Assembly: GCA_003327455.1 (NCBI GenBank)
Contig: QOQU01000002.1
Span: 295,963-359,962 of the forward strand
Source of the DNA: Anaerolineae bacterium
Lineage (GTDB): Bacteria > Chloroflexota > Anaerolineae > Anaerolineales > UBA4823
Direction of reading: 5' to 3'
DNA length: 64,000 nt
The position numbers were made by a program, and so were the translations under genes. Below are positions 37,401 through 44,229 of the stretch, piece by piece. The first letter of the stretch is position 1. Each line of letters starts with the position of its first letter. A model generated the notes under the pieces. The model saw nothing but the letters and a program-made list of their open reading frames with translations, was not told the origin of the DNA and ran no database searches.

Positions 37401-37592
37401 TTCAGGTGGATATCCTTCGGCATAGATATTTTGAAATGCGGAACTCAAGATTTCCCGCACCGCTAAGGGAGCAGTGCTTTCGCTGGGAATTAAGATTAAT
37501 TTCCGCACTTGCCGTTCTGCTTCCAGGTCCAATAGTTCTTTGAGCTCGCAATCGAAGTCTGCAACGGAACCCCGGAATAAGTAATCACTCAT
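34434..37592 (-). CDS. Serine hydroxymethyltransferase fused to aminomethyltransferase (GlyA-linker-GcvT)
   Basis: A single 1052-residue reading frame. Residues about 1-435: SHMT fold, with YAEGYPPEESRKYNE, ADIAHVAGLVAAGVYPSPV, PLP lysine in TTHKSLCGPRGAC (K265) and VNRNTIPGDNSAADPSGIRMGTPW. About 436-640: a linker of no obvious family, containing VSFVVKGDTVRQFLNYATDV, reminiscent of T-protein segments. About 641-1052: aminomethyltransferase, with LYDLHRQLGAKLIPFAGWEM, GLFDVAHMGVYQVEG, LRTEAGLPLYGHEM and GYTGEKMAFELFV. It would link serine/glycine interconversion to methylene-THF release in one chain. AAGGAG precedes the ATG. No H- or P-protein nearby. Confidence 0.93.
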   Translation of the reverse strand: MSDYLFRGSVADFDCELKELLDLEAERQVRKLILIPSESTAPLAVREILSSAFQNIYAEGYPPEESRKYNEKEIFDYDFQLAAYRRYSDPRYYKGVEYADIVEMLARRRCAELFANERVGVDELYVNVQALSGAPANNAVFHALLNPGDPILGMSLLHGGHLTHGSSVNRSGKFYQAYHYTVDPETEQINYESIQELAEQVRPKIIIAGYSSYPWAVDWERFAKIAHSVGAYLMADIAHVAGLVAAGVYPSPVGFADVITFTTHKSLCGPRGACILTTDPGLAKKIDRAVFPGEQGGPHVNTFAAMALAFKLARTEQFRQLQSQVVKNCASLTERLQELGCRISYGGTNTHLTNLDCRTFVGADGTSLSGDQAARILDIAGIVVNRNTIPGDNSAADPSGIRMGTPWVTQRGFKEEQMRKVAELIVEVLNATRPYTYAVRVANLRRAKVDFDTLESVKIQVRQLAEQAGSDIELTRHGYPHYYFIDDTFPSASGQVSFVVKGDTVRQFLNYATDVDVSTLDVGEACPMRISTPRRSTEGILACRSEREFLLSLPVKEAAYFAAWLRALSDGFVDFDQAEGATDRVMKKLPGPVIVKEVQESQLPQALKTNHPLEKPYYIGMTTGNGEAKPDFQWRQSEGELKRTPLYDLHRQLGAKLIPFAGWEMPVWYSSVIEEHLATRTAAGLFDVAHMGVYQVEGTDAAAFLDSVCGNDIGGLEVGESCYTHFLDPDANVIDDTLVYRRALDVFLVVVNASNDDKDWAWLNAVLEGKVCIDRERPWARAFGRKARLRNLRDPREGEDMRVDLALQGPKSRDILLALGVDPETRKKILALKRTELCDAKIGGFDLIVSRTGYTGEKMAFELFVHPNRAAELFKTLLEKGEPFGIKPIGLGARDSLRTEAGLPLYGHEMGEGSGKRGERDLGVAEGGFGSYVKLHKPWFIGRQAFVEREKTRRGVVVRFQFLEKGVRMAHGGDPVLDKRGRVIGWVTSCAIDQQGTLTGQAYVELKAAEEGTHIYIYQGSPEKEIKAPAAMMLGEKSVLPSEAVVLSRFPK

Positions 37593-37691
37593 TCTATACT
37601 CCTTGTGTTATGAATTTTCTATATTTCGGTTTTATCCCGAAGATTCGGGCTGTTTTGAGAAACTTCCAAAAAGGATGCAATTCTCCCCTAT

Positions 37692-38093
37692 TTACGGAAT
37701 AATCCCCCCGCATGAAACCTTGTCTTTGGGTGATTTTGCAAACTGTTCTTTCCATGCCTTTCCATCGAGTAATAATTTGCACCTTAAGTCTCCTGTTTGA
37801 GTCGGATTACCAACCGTTAGGACTATGATCATTCCTTTGGGGAAATTCATCGTTTTATGCCACGGCACGGCAATCTCGATTAAGTCCGTCTTGGAACCAT
37901 CTGGTTGGGTATAGGTCACAACTGCGGTCGAAGCGGTGCCTTCTACCCGATAGGTAACTGAGCGATATCCCTCTGGTCGCGAACTAAAAGCTCCGAGGAA
38001 GTAGTAAATCAGAGCCGCACCCCCTAGAACCAAAGCGATAATCGAGATTTGTAGAGCCAGCCCTGTCCTTGATGACTTCACCGTTAGAGACAT
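37692..38093 (-). CDS. MmpS-like membrane-anchored protein
   Basis: A 133-residue protein: short basic N-terminus, one membrane helix (about 10-33), then a small beta domain with SVTYRVEGTASTAVVTYTQPDG, IAVPWHKTMNFPKG and GDLRCKLLLDGKAWKE, ending SCGG. The pattern (V-x-Y-x-V-x-G, PW-x-K, C-x-h-x-DG) matches the MmpS-type extracytoplasmic domain, best known in actinobacteria as a partner of MmpL transporters. No MmpL is nearby. Start chosen at the ATG after GAGGGAAG; the frame extends 19 codons upstream. Confidence 0.65.
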   Translation of the reverse strand: MSLTVKSSRTGLALQISIIALVLGGAALIYYFLGAFSSRPEGYRSVTYRVEGTASTAVVTYTQPDGSKTDLIEIAVPWHKTMNFPKGMIIVLTVGNPTQTGDLRCKLLLDGKAWKEQFAKSPKDKVSCGGIIP

Positions 38094-38155
38094 ACTTCCC
38101 TCACGGCTATCTTCCTCTCTGATTCTATTCCTTAGAATGCTTTCGGTCAAGTTAA

Positions 38156-38193
38156 TAAAATCATCCTATGAAGGATAAACTTCATAGGATGAT
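38156..38193 (-). terminator. Terminator downstream of tRNA-Val
   Basis: ATCATCCTATGAA (38160-38172) pairs with TTCATAGGATGAT (38181-38193), a 13-base perfect stem, followed on the minus strand by TTTTATT. It sits seven bases after the tRNA 3' end. Confidence 0.75.
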
Positions 38194-38199
38194 CGCCGA

Positions 38200-38273
38200 T
38201 GGGCGGAAAGGGACTCGAACCCCCGACCTCCTCTGTGTAAGAGAGGCGCTCTAACCAACTGAGCTATCCGCCC
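38200..38273 (-). tRNA. tRNA-Val (anticodon TAC)
   Basis: A 74-base cloverleaf: acceptor GGGCGGA with TCCGCCC, D-arm TAGCTCAGTTGGTTAGAGC, anticodon stem CCTCT/AGAGG with loop CTTACAC (anticodon TAC, complement at 38237-38239), T-arm GGGGGTTCGAGTCCC, discriminator A. CCA is not encoded. A minus-strand TATAAT (38286-38291) lies just upstream. Confidence 0.97.
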
Positions 38274-38285
38274 GCTCATGTTCTG

Positions 38286-38291
38286 ATTATA
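38286..38291 (-). promoter_or_regulatory. -10 box of the tRNA-Val gene
   Basis: TATAAT on the minus strand, 13 bases before the tRNA 5' end. No clear -35 partner. Confidence 0.5.
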
Positions 38292-38384
38292 CCCTAGATT
38301 TGCCCTATGAACAGAAGTTATCCTAAGAGATCGAAACGATTTTCTCGATTCTGATTGAAGAAATCGAATGTATTTCAGAAAAGT

Positions 38385-38413
38385 TTGCAATATTTTTCTT
38401 TTTGTGGTAATAT
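38385..38413 (+). promoter_or_regulatory. Promoter for the RpiR-family regulator gene
   Basis: TTGCAA (38385-38390), 17-base spacer, extended TGG-TAATAT (38408-38413), in an AT-rich stretch 45 bases before the start codon. Confidence 0.5.
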
Positions 38414-38457
38414 TTATTGTAAGGCTTGGTTTTCTTTCATTGCTATAAGGAGAAAAT

Positions 38458-39294
38458 ATGAGTTACGAAGAAAGAATTCGGGCAGCCAGGTCAGAAATGT
38501 CGAAAAGTTTCTCGAAGTTGGCTGACTACCTTTTGGATTCCTATATCGAAGCCTCGTTTATGACAGCCAGTGAATTGGCCCACACCTTAAACTTAGACGC
38601 CGCCACCGTGGTTCGCTTTTCTCAATTCCTGGGGTATGATGGATTTCCTGAGTTACAAAAAGAGATTCGGCAAAAAGTACGTACCGATCTGCTCCTTCGT
38701 CCTAAAGAAGCCTCAGACCCTAACAGTGTAGCCGGCATTGCACAATCAGCCATGCGCGAAATTGCAGAAGCCATTGAACACACTCGTATCTCCCTCGATA
38801 TCGATGCTCTCTCGAAATTGGTAGAACTGCTGGGTACCGTGCGAAGAATTATCATTTTCGCTGAAGGGCCTGCCCAACCAAACGCTTATAGTCTGGTACA
38901 ATACCTGGAACAAGGTGGCTTCCCGGTCTATATTGCCCGGGCCGGTATCGCCGATCTTGCCCGGGCACTGAATAACGCCAGTAACCAGGATTTGATCCTC
39001 GCTCTGGAAATTAGCGGGCAAACACCCTACATTGCTCCGGCTCTCTGTGAAGCTCGCTCACGCGGGATCGCTACCGCAGCCATTGTTGGCGCTGCTTCTC
39101 TGGCTTCAACACGTTGTGCTGATATTGTTATCGCTGCAGCAGCCCATCCGTCCATCGGGGTAGGTACGGTATCACTGGAGGCCATTATCTATACTTTTGC
39201 TAAACTGTTGCGCTGGAGATTTGCCGATCGGTTTGCCGGCACAGAGCAAGCCATCCTGGAGATTTCAAACCGCCTTCAACAGCCGTTAGATTAA
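38458..39294 (+). CDS. RpiR/MurR-family transcriptional regulator
   Basis: A 278-residue regulator: N-terminal HTH_6 domain (ELAHTLNLDAATVVRFSQFLGYDGFPELQKEIR, read over residues about 40-75) and a C-terminal SIS sugar-phosphate-binding domain (about 120-255: IIIFAEGPAQPNA, LALEISGQTPYIAPALCEA). Such proteins sense phosphorylated sugars. No sugar operon is adjacent; the next gene, 20 bases on, is a fumarylacetoacetate-hydrolase-family enzyme, so its targets are unknown. AAGGAG precedes the ATG. Confidence 0.9.
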   Translation: MSYEERIRAARSEMSKSFSKLADYLLDSYIEASFMTASELAHTLNLDAATVVRFSQFLGYDGFPELQKEIRQKVRTDLLLRPKEASDPNSVAGIAQSAMREIAEAIEHTRISLDIDALSKLVELLGTVRRIIIFAEGPAQPNAYSLVQYLEQGGFPVYIARAGIADLARALNNASNQDLILALEISGQTPYIAPALCEARSRGIATAAIVGAASLASTRCADIVIAAAAHPSIGVGTVSLEAIIYTFAKLLRWRFADRFAGTEQAILEISNRLQQPLD

Positions 39295-39314
39295 AATTTT
39301 TTCGGAGAGCAACA

Positions 39315-40085
39315 ATGCGATTCGTACGTTACCAAAAACCCCATCAACCTCCACGTCAAGGCTGGCTATCAGGCAACGAAGTCGGACCAATTGAGGGATC
39401 GATCTTTACTGAGTTTCGCCGCCTGGAAGCGGAAGATGAGCTCTCCCAGATTAAACTCTTGCCACCCGTTTTACCAAGTAAAATTATTTGTGTCGGTAGA
39501 AATTATGCCGCCCACGCTTCAGAACATGGGGCTGAGGTTCCCGAAGTTCCTCTCTTGTTTCTCAAACCTCCCTCCGCTGTGATAGGGCATCTGGATACGA
39601 TTATTTTGCCGCCTCAAAGCCATCAGGTCGAACATGAAGCCGAACTGGCCATCGTTATCGGTAAGCGGGGGCGATGGATACTCCCCGACCAGGCAGATGA
39701 GTATATCCTCGGCTACACGATTGCCAACGATGTTACTGCCCGAGATTTGCAATACAAAGATCATCAATGGACGCGCGCCAAAGGTTTCGATACCTTTTGT
39801 CCAATTGGTCCCTGGATCGAGACCGAATTCAACCCAGCCGACGCATTGATCACCTGCACCGTGAACGATGATATTCGCCAGATGGCTTCAACCCATGATA
39901 TGGTCTTCAATATTTACCAGCTGATTGCTTTTGCATCTTCGGTCATGACTCTGGAACCCGGAGATCTGATTCTCACCGGTACCCCAGCCGGTGTCAGTCC
40001 TCTTGCAGATGGCGACGTTGTGCGCGTTACCATCGAAGGGATCGGCACGTTAGAAAATTCAGTCAAAGCAGAAACGCCTCACTAA
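39315..40085 (+). CDS. Fumarylacetoacetate hydrolase family protein
   Basis: A 256-residue FAH-fold enzyme. IICVGRNYAAHASEHG, EVPLLFLKPPSAVIGHLD, metal ligands in VEHEAELAIVIG and ANDVTARDLQ, then GFDTFCPIGPWIET and LTGTPAGVSPLADGDVV. Related enzymes are acylpyruvate hydrolases, oxaloacetate decarboxylases/tautomerases and 2-hydroxyhepta-2,4-diene-dioate isomerases; the exact reaction is not readable. GGAGAG lies upstream. Probably co-transcribed with the RpiR regulator. Confidence 0.9.
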   Translation: MRFVRYQKPHQPPRQGWLSGNEVGPIEGSIFTEFRRLEAEDELSQIKLLPPVLPSKIICVGRNYAAHASEHGAEVPEVPLLFLKPPSAVIGHLDTIILPPQSHQVEHEAELAIVIGKRGRWILPDQADEYILGYTIANDVTARDLQYKDHQWTRAKGFDTFCPIGPWIETEFNPADALITCTVNDDIRQMASTHDMVFNIYQLIAFASSVMTLEPGDLILTGTPAGVSPLADGDVVRVTIEGIGTLENSVKAETPH

Positions 40086-40099
40086 TATTCTAAAAATAA

Positions 40100-41257
40100 A
40101 TGTCTCTGGATATCCATACTGCGGTTCAGGTCACCCTGCTGATCCTTTTGCTCCTGGTTGCCTTGATGGTGTGGCAAGGGATTCAGGCGATTCGGACAGC
40201 CCGAAAACTGCCTTTCTTTCGCCTGCGCCGCAATCGGAATCTGCGAGGCTGGCGGTTAATCGGCGCCTCGATTTTCCTCTTCATTCTTACTTTGGTTTTG
40301 AATACCCGCCTGGAGCCGATGATCTATACCGTGTTCCCGCCTTCCCCAACGATAACCCTCTCTCCAACCATTACCCTTTCACCAACCATCACGCTCTCAC
40401 CTACCATTACACTTACCCCCACAATCACCTTAACGCCTGAAGTTACCGATACTCCCACAATCACTCCGACACCGTATGTTCCTCTCGCCATCGAAGCCCG
40501 TTTCGAAGCGACCGTTCCTCCAAATCCGGAAGCAAAATTTAGCCCAATTATATTCACCCAAGGGATTGATGCGCTCTATCAACCCATCGCGCCAGGTGAA
40601 GAGTTTCGCAATCCGGTCGGACATCTCTATGGGGTTTTTAGCTACGATCAAATGGTGGATGGTTCACAATGGACTGCCCTATGGTACCGGGAGGGAGAAT
40701 TGGTTCATTTTGAGACCAAGGTTTGGGACGGGGGCACCGGTGGCTATGGTTACACAGATTGGAATCCTGATCCTTCAGAATGGTTACCGGGTGAATATGA
40801 AGTCCAACTGTTCAATGGATTATTGTGGAAACGCTCAGGTCGCTTTCGAGTGGTCGGCGAACCTCCCACACCTGCCCCAAGCTCCACCTTTACTCAAAGC
40901 CCTACACCATCCCGCACACCTACTCCTACGCGGACTCTCACCCCCACGCGCACCCTTACACCGACACGCACGCAGACCCTATCGCCCGCGCTGAGACTGA
41001 CCCTGACAGCAGCCTTTAGCCCTACAACGACCCCAACCCGCACGCGTATCCCGACTTATACGCCGACTGTTACACTAACCAAACGTCCAACCTGGACAAT
41101 TACCCTGACCCCTACGGTAACGCTGACACGCACCCCCTATATCAGCCCTACCGTAACTTTAACCAGAACCCCTTATCCAACCCTCACCCGCACACCGGTC
41201 ACTCCCAGCATTACGCCTTATCCCACCTTGACCCGCACACCGACCCCAACAAACTAG
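40100..41257 (+). CDS. Membrane-anchored protein with Ser/Thr-Pro stalks
   Basis: A 385-residue protein: two N-terminal membrane helices (about 8-30 and 52-69) around a basic loop, a Thr-Ile-Thr-Leu-Ser-Pro repeat stalk (about 84-113), a folded domain (about 130-255: GVFSYDQMVDGSQWTALWYREG, WDGGTGGYGYTDW, WLPGEYEVQLFNG) that resembles small beta-sandwich ligand domains, and a long C-terminal stalk of Thr-Pro-Thr-Arg-type repeats. Surface display is likely. Function unknown. No ribosome site is visible, so translation may be coupled to the FAH gene 14 bases upstream. It overlaps psuG by four bases at the 3' end. Confidence 0.8.
   Translation: MSLDIHTAVQVTLLILLLLVALMVWQGIQAIRTARKLPFFRLRRNRNLRGWRLIGASIFLFILTLVLNTRLEPMIYTVFPPSPTITLSPTITLSPTITLSPTITLTPTITLTPEVTDTPTITPTPYVPLAIEARFEATVPPNPEAKFSPIIFTQGIDALYQPIAPGEEFRNPVGHLYGVFSYDQMVDGSQWTALWYREGELVHFETKVWDGGTGGYGYTDWNPDPSEWLPGEYEVQLFNGLLWKRSGRFRVVGEPPTPAPSSTFTQSPTPSRTPTPTRTLTPTRTLTPTRTQTLSPALRLTLTAAFSPTTTPTRTRIPTYTPTVTLTKRPTWTITLTPTVTLTRTPYISPTVTLTRTPYPTLTRTPVTPSITPYPTLTRTPTPTN
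40349..40438 (+). repeat. Five 18-base tandem repeats encoding TITLSP/TITLTP
   Basis: Five imperfect copies of an 18-base, six-codon unit inside the Ser/Thr-Pro protein gene. Third-position variation shows an old, protein-level repeat. Confidence 0.85.
40897..41251 (+). repeat. Thr-Pro-Arg low-complexity repeat region
   Basis: Degenerate short repeats encoding TPTPTRTLTPTRT and then TLTRTPY-type units over the last third of the gene. C-rich on the plus strand. Confidence 0.8.
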
Positions 41258-42189
41258 TGATTTAAGCTGAACGTCAGGGCTATTTGAGCTGCAATTCGAG
41301 CGTTATTTTTCAATAAGCTCAGATTGGTCTGAACACTCTTCCCCTCCGATAGTTCACTCAGGCGCCTCAATAGAAAGGGGGTCACAGATTGACCGTGGAT
41401 GCCCTGCCTTTCCGCCTCTTGAACTGCTATCTGGATATAAGCTTCCATCTGCTCGAACGGTATAGCATCAGCTTCGGGGGGTGGCACAGCGACCAAAACT
41501 GCGCTCCGAAAACCCAACTCCCAATGGGTCTGAGCAAATTCAGCAATTTCCTGCGGTTGATTTGCCACCATACTCACTTCAAGATTTTTGCTCCCAACGC
41601 TATAGAAGGCTGGGAAATACTTTGTCTGGTAACCAACTACCGGAATGGAGCGAGTTTCAAGCGCCTCCAACGTTGCAGGTAAATCTAGAATAGCCTTTGC
41701 CCCTGAACAAACCACAACAACCGGAATTTCTGCCAGGGCCTGGATATCGGCTGAAACATCACTATGGCGCAACCATTCAGTATAGCGATGGACTCCACCA
41801 ATTCCACCGGTCGAAAAGACTCGAATCCCAACCTGATGTGCAGCCCACATCGTTGCAGCAACCGTCGTCCCACCCCATCCCTTTTCAACCACCAGGCGGG
41901 CGATATCGCGGAGACTCACCTTAGCAACCGAAGGATGGGTTGCCAGGGCATGTATTTCATCCTCGGTCAAGCCACATCGGATTTGCCCCTCGAGGATACC
42001 TATGGTTGCTGGAACACTACCGAAATGCTTTACTTCTTCTTCAATCTCATGGGCTAATTGAAGGTTTTGAGGATAAGGTAATCCATGGGTTATTACGGTT
42101 GTTTCCAGGGCGACGACTGGCTGGTTGGCTTTCAAAGCTTCAGCTACAGAAGAGTTTAATCGAAAATAATTAGGGAAATCATTTATCAT
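41254..42189 (-). CDS. psuG: Pseudouridine-5'-phosphate glycosidase
   Basis: A 311-residue enzyme that splits pseudouridine 5'-phosphate into uracil and ribose 5-phosphate. Visible family pattern: PVVALETTVITHGLPYPQNL, GSVPATIGILEGQIRCGL, KVSLRDIARLV, GGTTVAATMWAAHQVGIRVF, FSTGGIGGVHR and SGAKAILDLPATLEAL (active lysine). Its ATG overlaps the psuK stop (TAATG). Confidence 0.95.
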   Translation of the reverse strand: MINDFPNYFRLNSSVAEALKANQPVVALETTVITHGLPYPQNLQLAHEIEEEVKHFGSVPATIGILEGQIRCGLTEDEIHALATHPSVAKVSLRDIARLVVEKGWGGTTVAATMWAAHQVGIRVFSTGGIGGVHRYTEWLRHSDVSADIQALAEIPVVVVCSGAKAILDLPATLEALETRSIPVVGYQTKYFPAFYSVGSKNLEVSMVANQPQEIAEFAQTHWELGFRSAVLVAVPPPEADAIPFEQMEAYIQIAVQEAERQGIHGQSVTPFLLRRLSELSEGKSVQTNLSLLKNNARIAAQIALTFSLNH

Positions 42190-43145
42190 TAAATCACCAA
42201 TTGGTCATAAAGTTTTTCTAAGGAAAGATCAGGCACCACCGCTCCAGGATGTTGTAGGGTTATGGTAGCTGCTGAGACACCCAATCGCAAAGCATCATCT
42301 AAAGGCATATCATTGAGCAAAGCAAATAACACTGCAGCTGTTAAGGCATCTCCCGCGCCGGTTGGGTCTGAGATCTCGGTTTGAATTGCCGGAATATGTC
42401 CGTTTGTTTCAGAGGAAGCATAACACAAGCCTTGTTCAGCCAGTGTAATAATCACAACATCAACCCCTTGACCTACCAACGTTTTTGCGATCAGCAATGC
42501 CTGGCGACGCGACGGAGGTTTTTGAGGCTGTTTTGCCAGTAAACTGGCTTCGGCAAAATTGGGGGTGATCATAAAAGTTTGCCCTAAGTAGGGCAACAAA
42601 CGAGGTGCCAGGTGCATCGAGGTCGGATCAGCGCAAACGGGGACTCGGTATCTTTTAGCCAGTGAATAGATGGTTTTCAGCGTTTCCGGGGGTAAGTTTA
42701 GATCGATAAAAATGAAGGAAGCCTCTTTAAACAAGTGCGCGTGCTTACGAATGTAGGCAGGTGTTATGTTATGAGTCACCTCCATGCTATCCAATGCAAA
42801 GAGAATTTCACCTTTGCTGTTTAAAATGCCAACATACATTCCGGTGGGACAATCTCCACAGCGGATAATATAATCTGTATTTACTCCTGCCATTTGGGCA
42901 TTCTTGATCAGGCGTTCTCCATCCTCATCCTCTCCGACTGCAGTCAGCAGAATAACCGCCTGACCTAAACGGGCTAAATTTTCAGCCACATTTCTCGCCA
43001 CCCCACCAAAGGTGGTGCGGATGCGAGCTGGATTCGAAGACCCTTCATGCAAGTCGCTTTCCAATCTACCGACGATATCTACCCCCGCTGCGCCAATGAC
43101 CACTACCGGACAATCTGACCTGAGCTCAAAATTGTTCTGTTTCAT
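42189..43145 (-). CDS. psuK: PfkB-family kinase, probable pseudouridine kinase
   Basis: A 318-residue ribokinase-fold enzyme: PVVVIGAAGVDIVGRLESDL, TFGGVARNVAENLARLG, TDYIIRCGDCPTGMYVGILN, and catalytic DPTGAGDALTAAVLFALL. The pseudouridine assignment comes from tight coupling with psuG, with which it forms the two-step degradation pathway (phosphorylation, then C-glycosidic cleavage). A minus-strand TATAAT (43158-43163) stands only about 12 bases before the ATG. Confidence 0.88.
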   Translation of the reverse strand: MKQNNFELRSDCPVVVIGAAGVDIVGRLESDLHEGSSNPARIRTTFGGVARNVAENLARLGQAVILLTAVGEDEDGERLIKNAQMAGVNTDYIIRCGDCPTGMYVGILNSKGEILFALDSMEVTHNITPAYIRKHAHLFKEASFIFIDLNLPPETLKTIYSLAKRYRVPVCADPTSMHLAPRLLPYLGQTFMITPNFAEASLLAKQPQKPPSRRQALLIAKTLVGQGVDVVIITLAEQGLCYASSETNGHIPAIQTEISDPTGAGDALTAAVLFALLNDMPLDDALRLGVSAATITLQHPGAVVPDLSLEKLYDQLVI

Positions 43146-43240
43146 CGTCCTCTCTAAATTATAATAGCAGCCATCTTTTTAGGACATCCCATATTTAAGT
43201 ATATCGGCAACCAATCCATTTGGGAGGTCAATCGCTATCC

Positions 43241-43897
43241 ATGTCTATCCGAGTTGAACTCCATTGCCACACCGACGCTTCAGGAGATAGTTTATTGAGC
43301 ATTTCCACCCTCCTAAAGACCTGCGAACGAAAAAAAATCGATAAAATTGCTATAACCGACCATAATACGATCCGAAATGCCCTGCTTGCCTATCAGCTAG
43401 CCCCAAATAGAGTAATCATCGGAGAAGAAATTCTGACCCGTCAGGGGGAATTATTGGCTTTTTTCGTCACCCAGGAGATCCCTGCCGGATTAGATGCTAT
43501 GGAAGCTATCCTGGAACTGCGTAAACAAGGCGCGTTTATTAGCGTTTCCCATCCTTTCGACCACTATCGAAAAGGCTATTGGCGCGAAACCGACCTGATC
43601 AAAATCGCCGACGAGGTAGATGCCATTGAAGTGTTCAATGCCCGCTGCATTCGAAATCAACACAATCATCAGGCTCGCACATTTGCCGAAAATTATCATT
43701 TATTGGGGATAGTTGGCTCAGACGCGCATTCAGCTGTCGAAGTTGGTAGAGCCTATCATCGGATGGCTAATTTTGACAACGCCGAGCAATTCCGGCATGC
43801 ATTGCTGAACTCAGAGACGTGTACTCGTCTTTCTTCACCGCTTGTTCATCTATTTTCACGCTTTGCAAAATGGAAAAAAACATTGCTAATCGCTTGA
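43241..43897 (+). CDS. PHP-domain phosphoesterase
   Basis: A 218-residue PHP protein. Metal motifs: ELHCHTDASGDSL, AITDHNTIRNAL, IGEEILTRQGELLAFF, SVSHPFDHYRKG, EVFNARC and GSDAHSAVEVG. Related to RNase AM/YciV-type 5'-nucleotidases and histidinol-phosphatase-like enzymes. ATG at 43241 is preferred over an upstream TTG, because the motif MSIRVELHCH starts there; GGAGG lies 13 bases ahead. tRNA-Leu follows. Confidence 0.86.
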   Translation: MSIRVELHCHTDASGDSLLSISTLLKTCERKKIDKIAITDHNTIRNALLAYQLAPNRVIIGEEILTRQGELLAFFVTQEIPAGLDAMEAILELRKQGAFISVSHPFDHYRKGYWRETDLIKIADEVDAIEVFNARCIRNQHNHQARTFAENYHLLGIVGSDAHSAVEVGRAYHRMANFDNAEQFRHALLNSETCTRLSSPLVHLFSRFAKWKKTLLIA

Positions 43898-43921
43898 CCA
43901 TTCCAGGTTTTTGAGTAGAAT
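43894..43921 (+). promoter_or_regulatory. Promoter for tRNA-Leu
   Basis: TTGACC (43894-43899), 16-base spacer, TAGAAT (43916-43921), overlapping the PHP stop codon and ending 10 bases before the tRNA. Confidence 0.6.
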
Positions 43922-43931
43922 TAAAACTAGT

Positions 43932-44017
43932 GGGGCGGTGGCGGAACTGGCAGACGCAGGGGACTTAAAATCCTCCGGAGGTGACACTCCTTGTGGGTTC
44001 GACTCCCACCCGCCCTA
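43932..44017 (+). tRNA. tRNA-Leu (anticodon TAA)
   Basis: An 86-base class II tRNA: acceptor GGGGCGG with CCGCCCT (G-T closing pair), D-arm typical of Leu (TGGCGGAACTGGCAGACGC), anticodon loop CTTAAAA (anticodon TAA at 43966-43968), long variable arm with GGAG/CTCC, T-arm GTGGGTTCGACTCCCAC, discriminator A. No encoded CCA. Confidence 0.96.
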
Positions 44018-44041
44018 CTGATATAACTCTGGGTTGCGCAT

Positions 44042-44074
44042 ACCGTCACGGCTAATTGTGGCGGTTTTTGTTTA
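44042..44074 (+). terminator. Terminator after tRNA-Leu
   Basis: ACCGTCAC (44042-44049) pairs with GTGGCGGT (44058-44065, one G-T pair), followed by TTTTTGTTT. Confidence 0.75.
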
Positions 44075-44229
44075 TTAATGGCAGATGAGAATCAATAAAT
44101 CCTCCAGGTGTAGGGCGGTGCTTTAGAAAAAAGTCTTTTTTAGATCTTTCCGTCCATCGCCAGCATACGCCAGGGCCGAAACCAAGTAATCATCCATTGA
44201 GTCCTCTTTCATGGTATGATTTTTCCTTG

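Noticed and set aside
37593-37691. Possible glycine riboswitch before the SHMT-GcvT gene
   Set aside because: Only 99 bases and no recognisable glycine aptamer; only a small CCCGAA-GA-TTCGGG palindrome (37636-37649), perhaps a weak terminator.
40349-40438. Regular short repeats resembling a CRISPR array
   Set aside because: Contiguous 18-base units in frame with a protein, no spacers and no cas genes.
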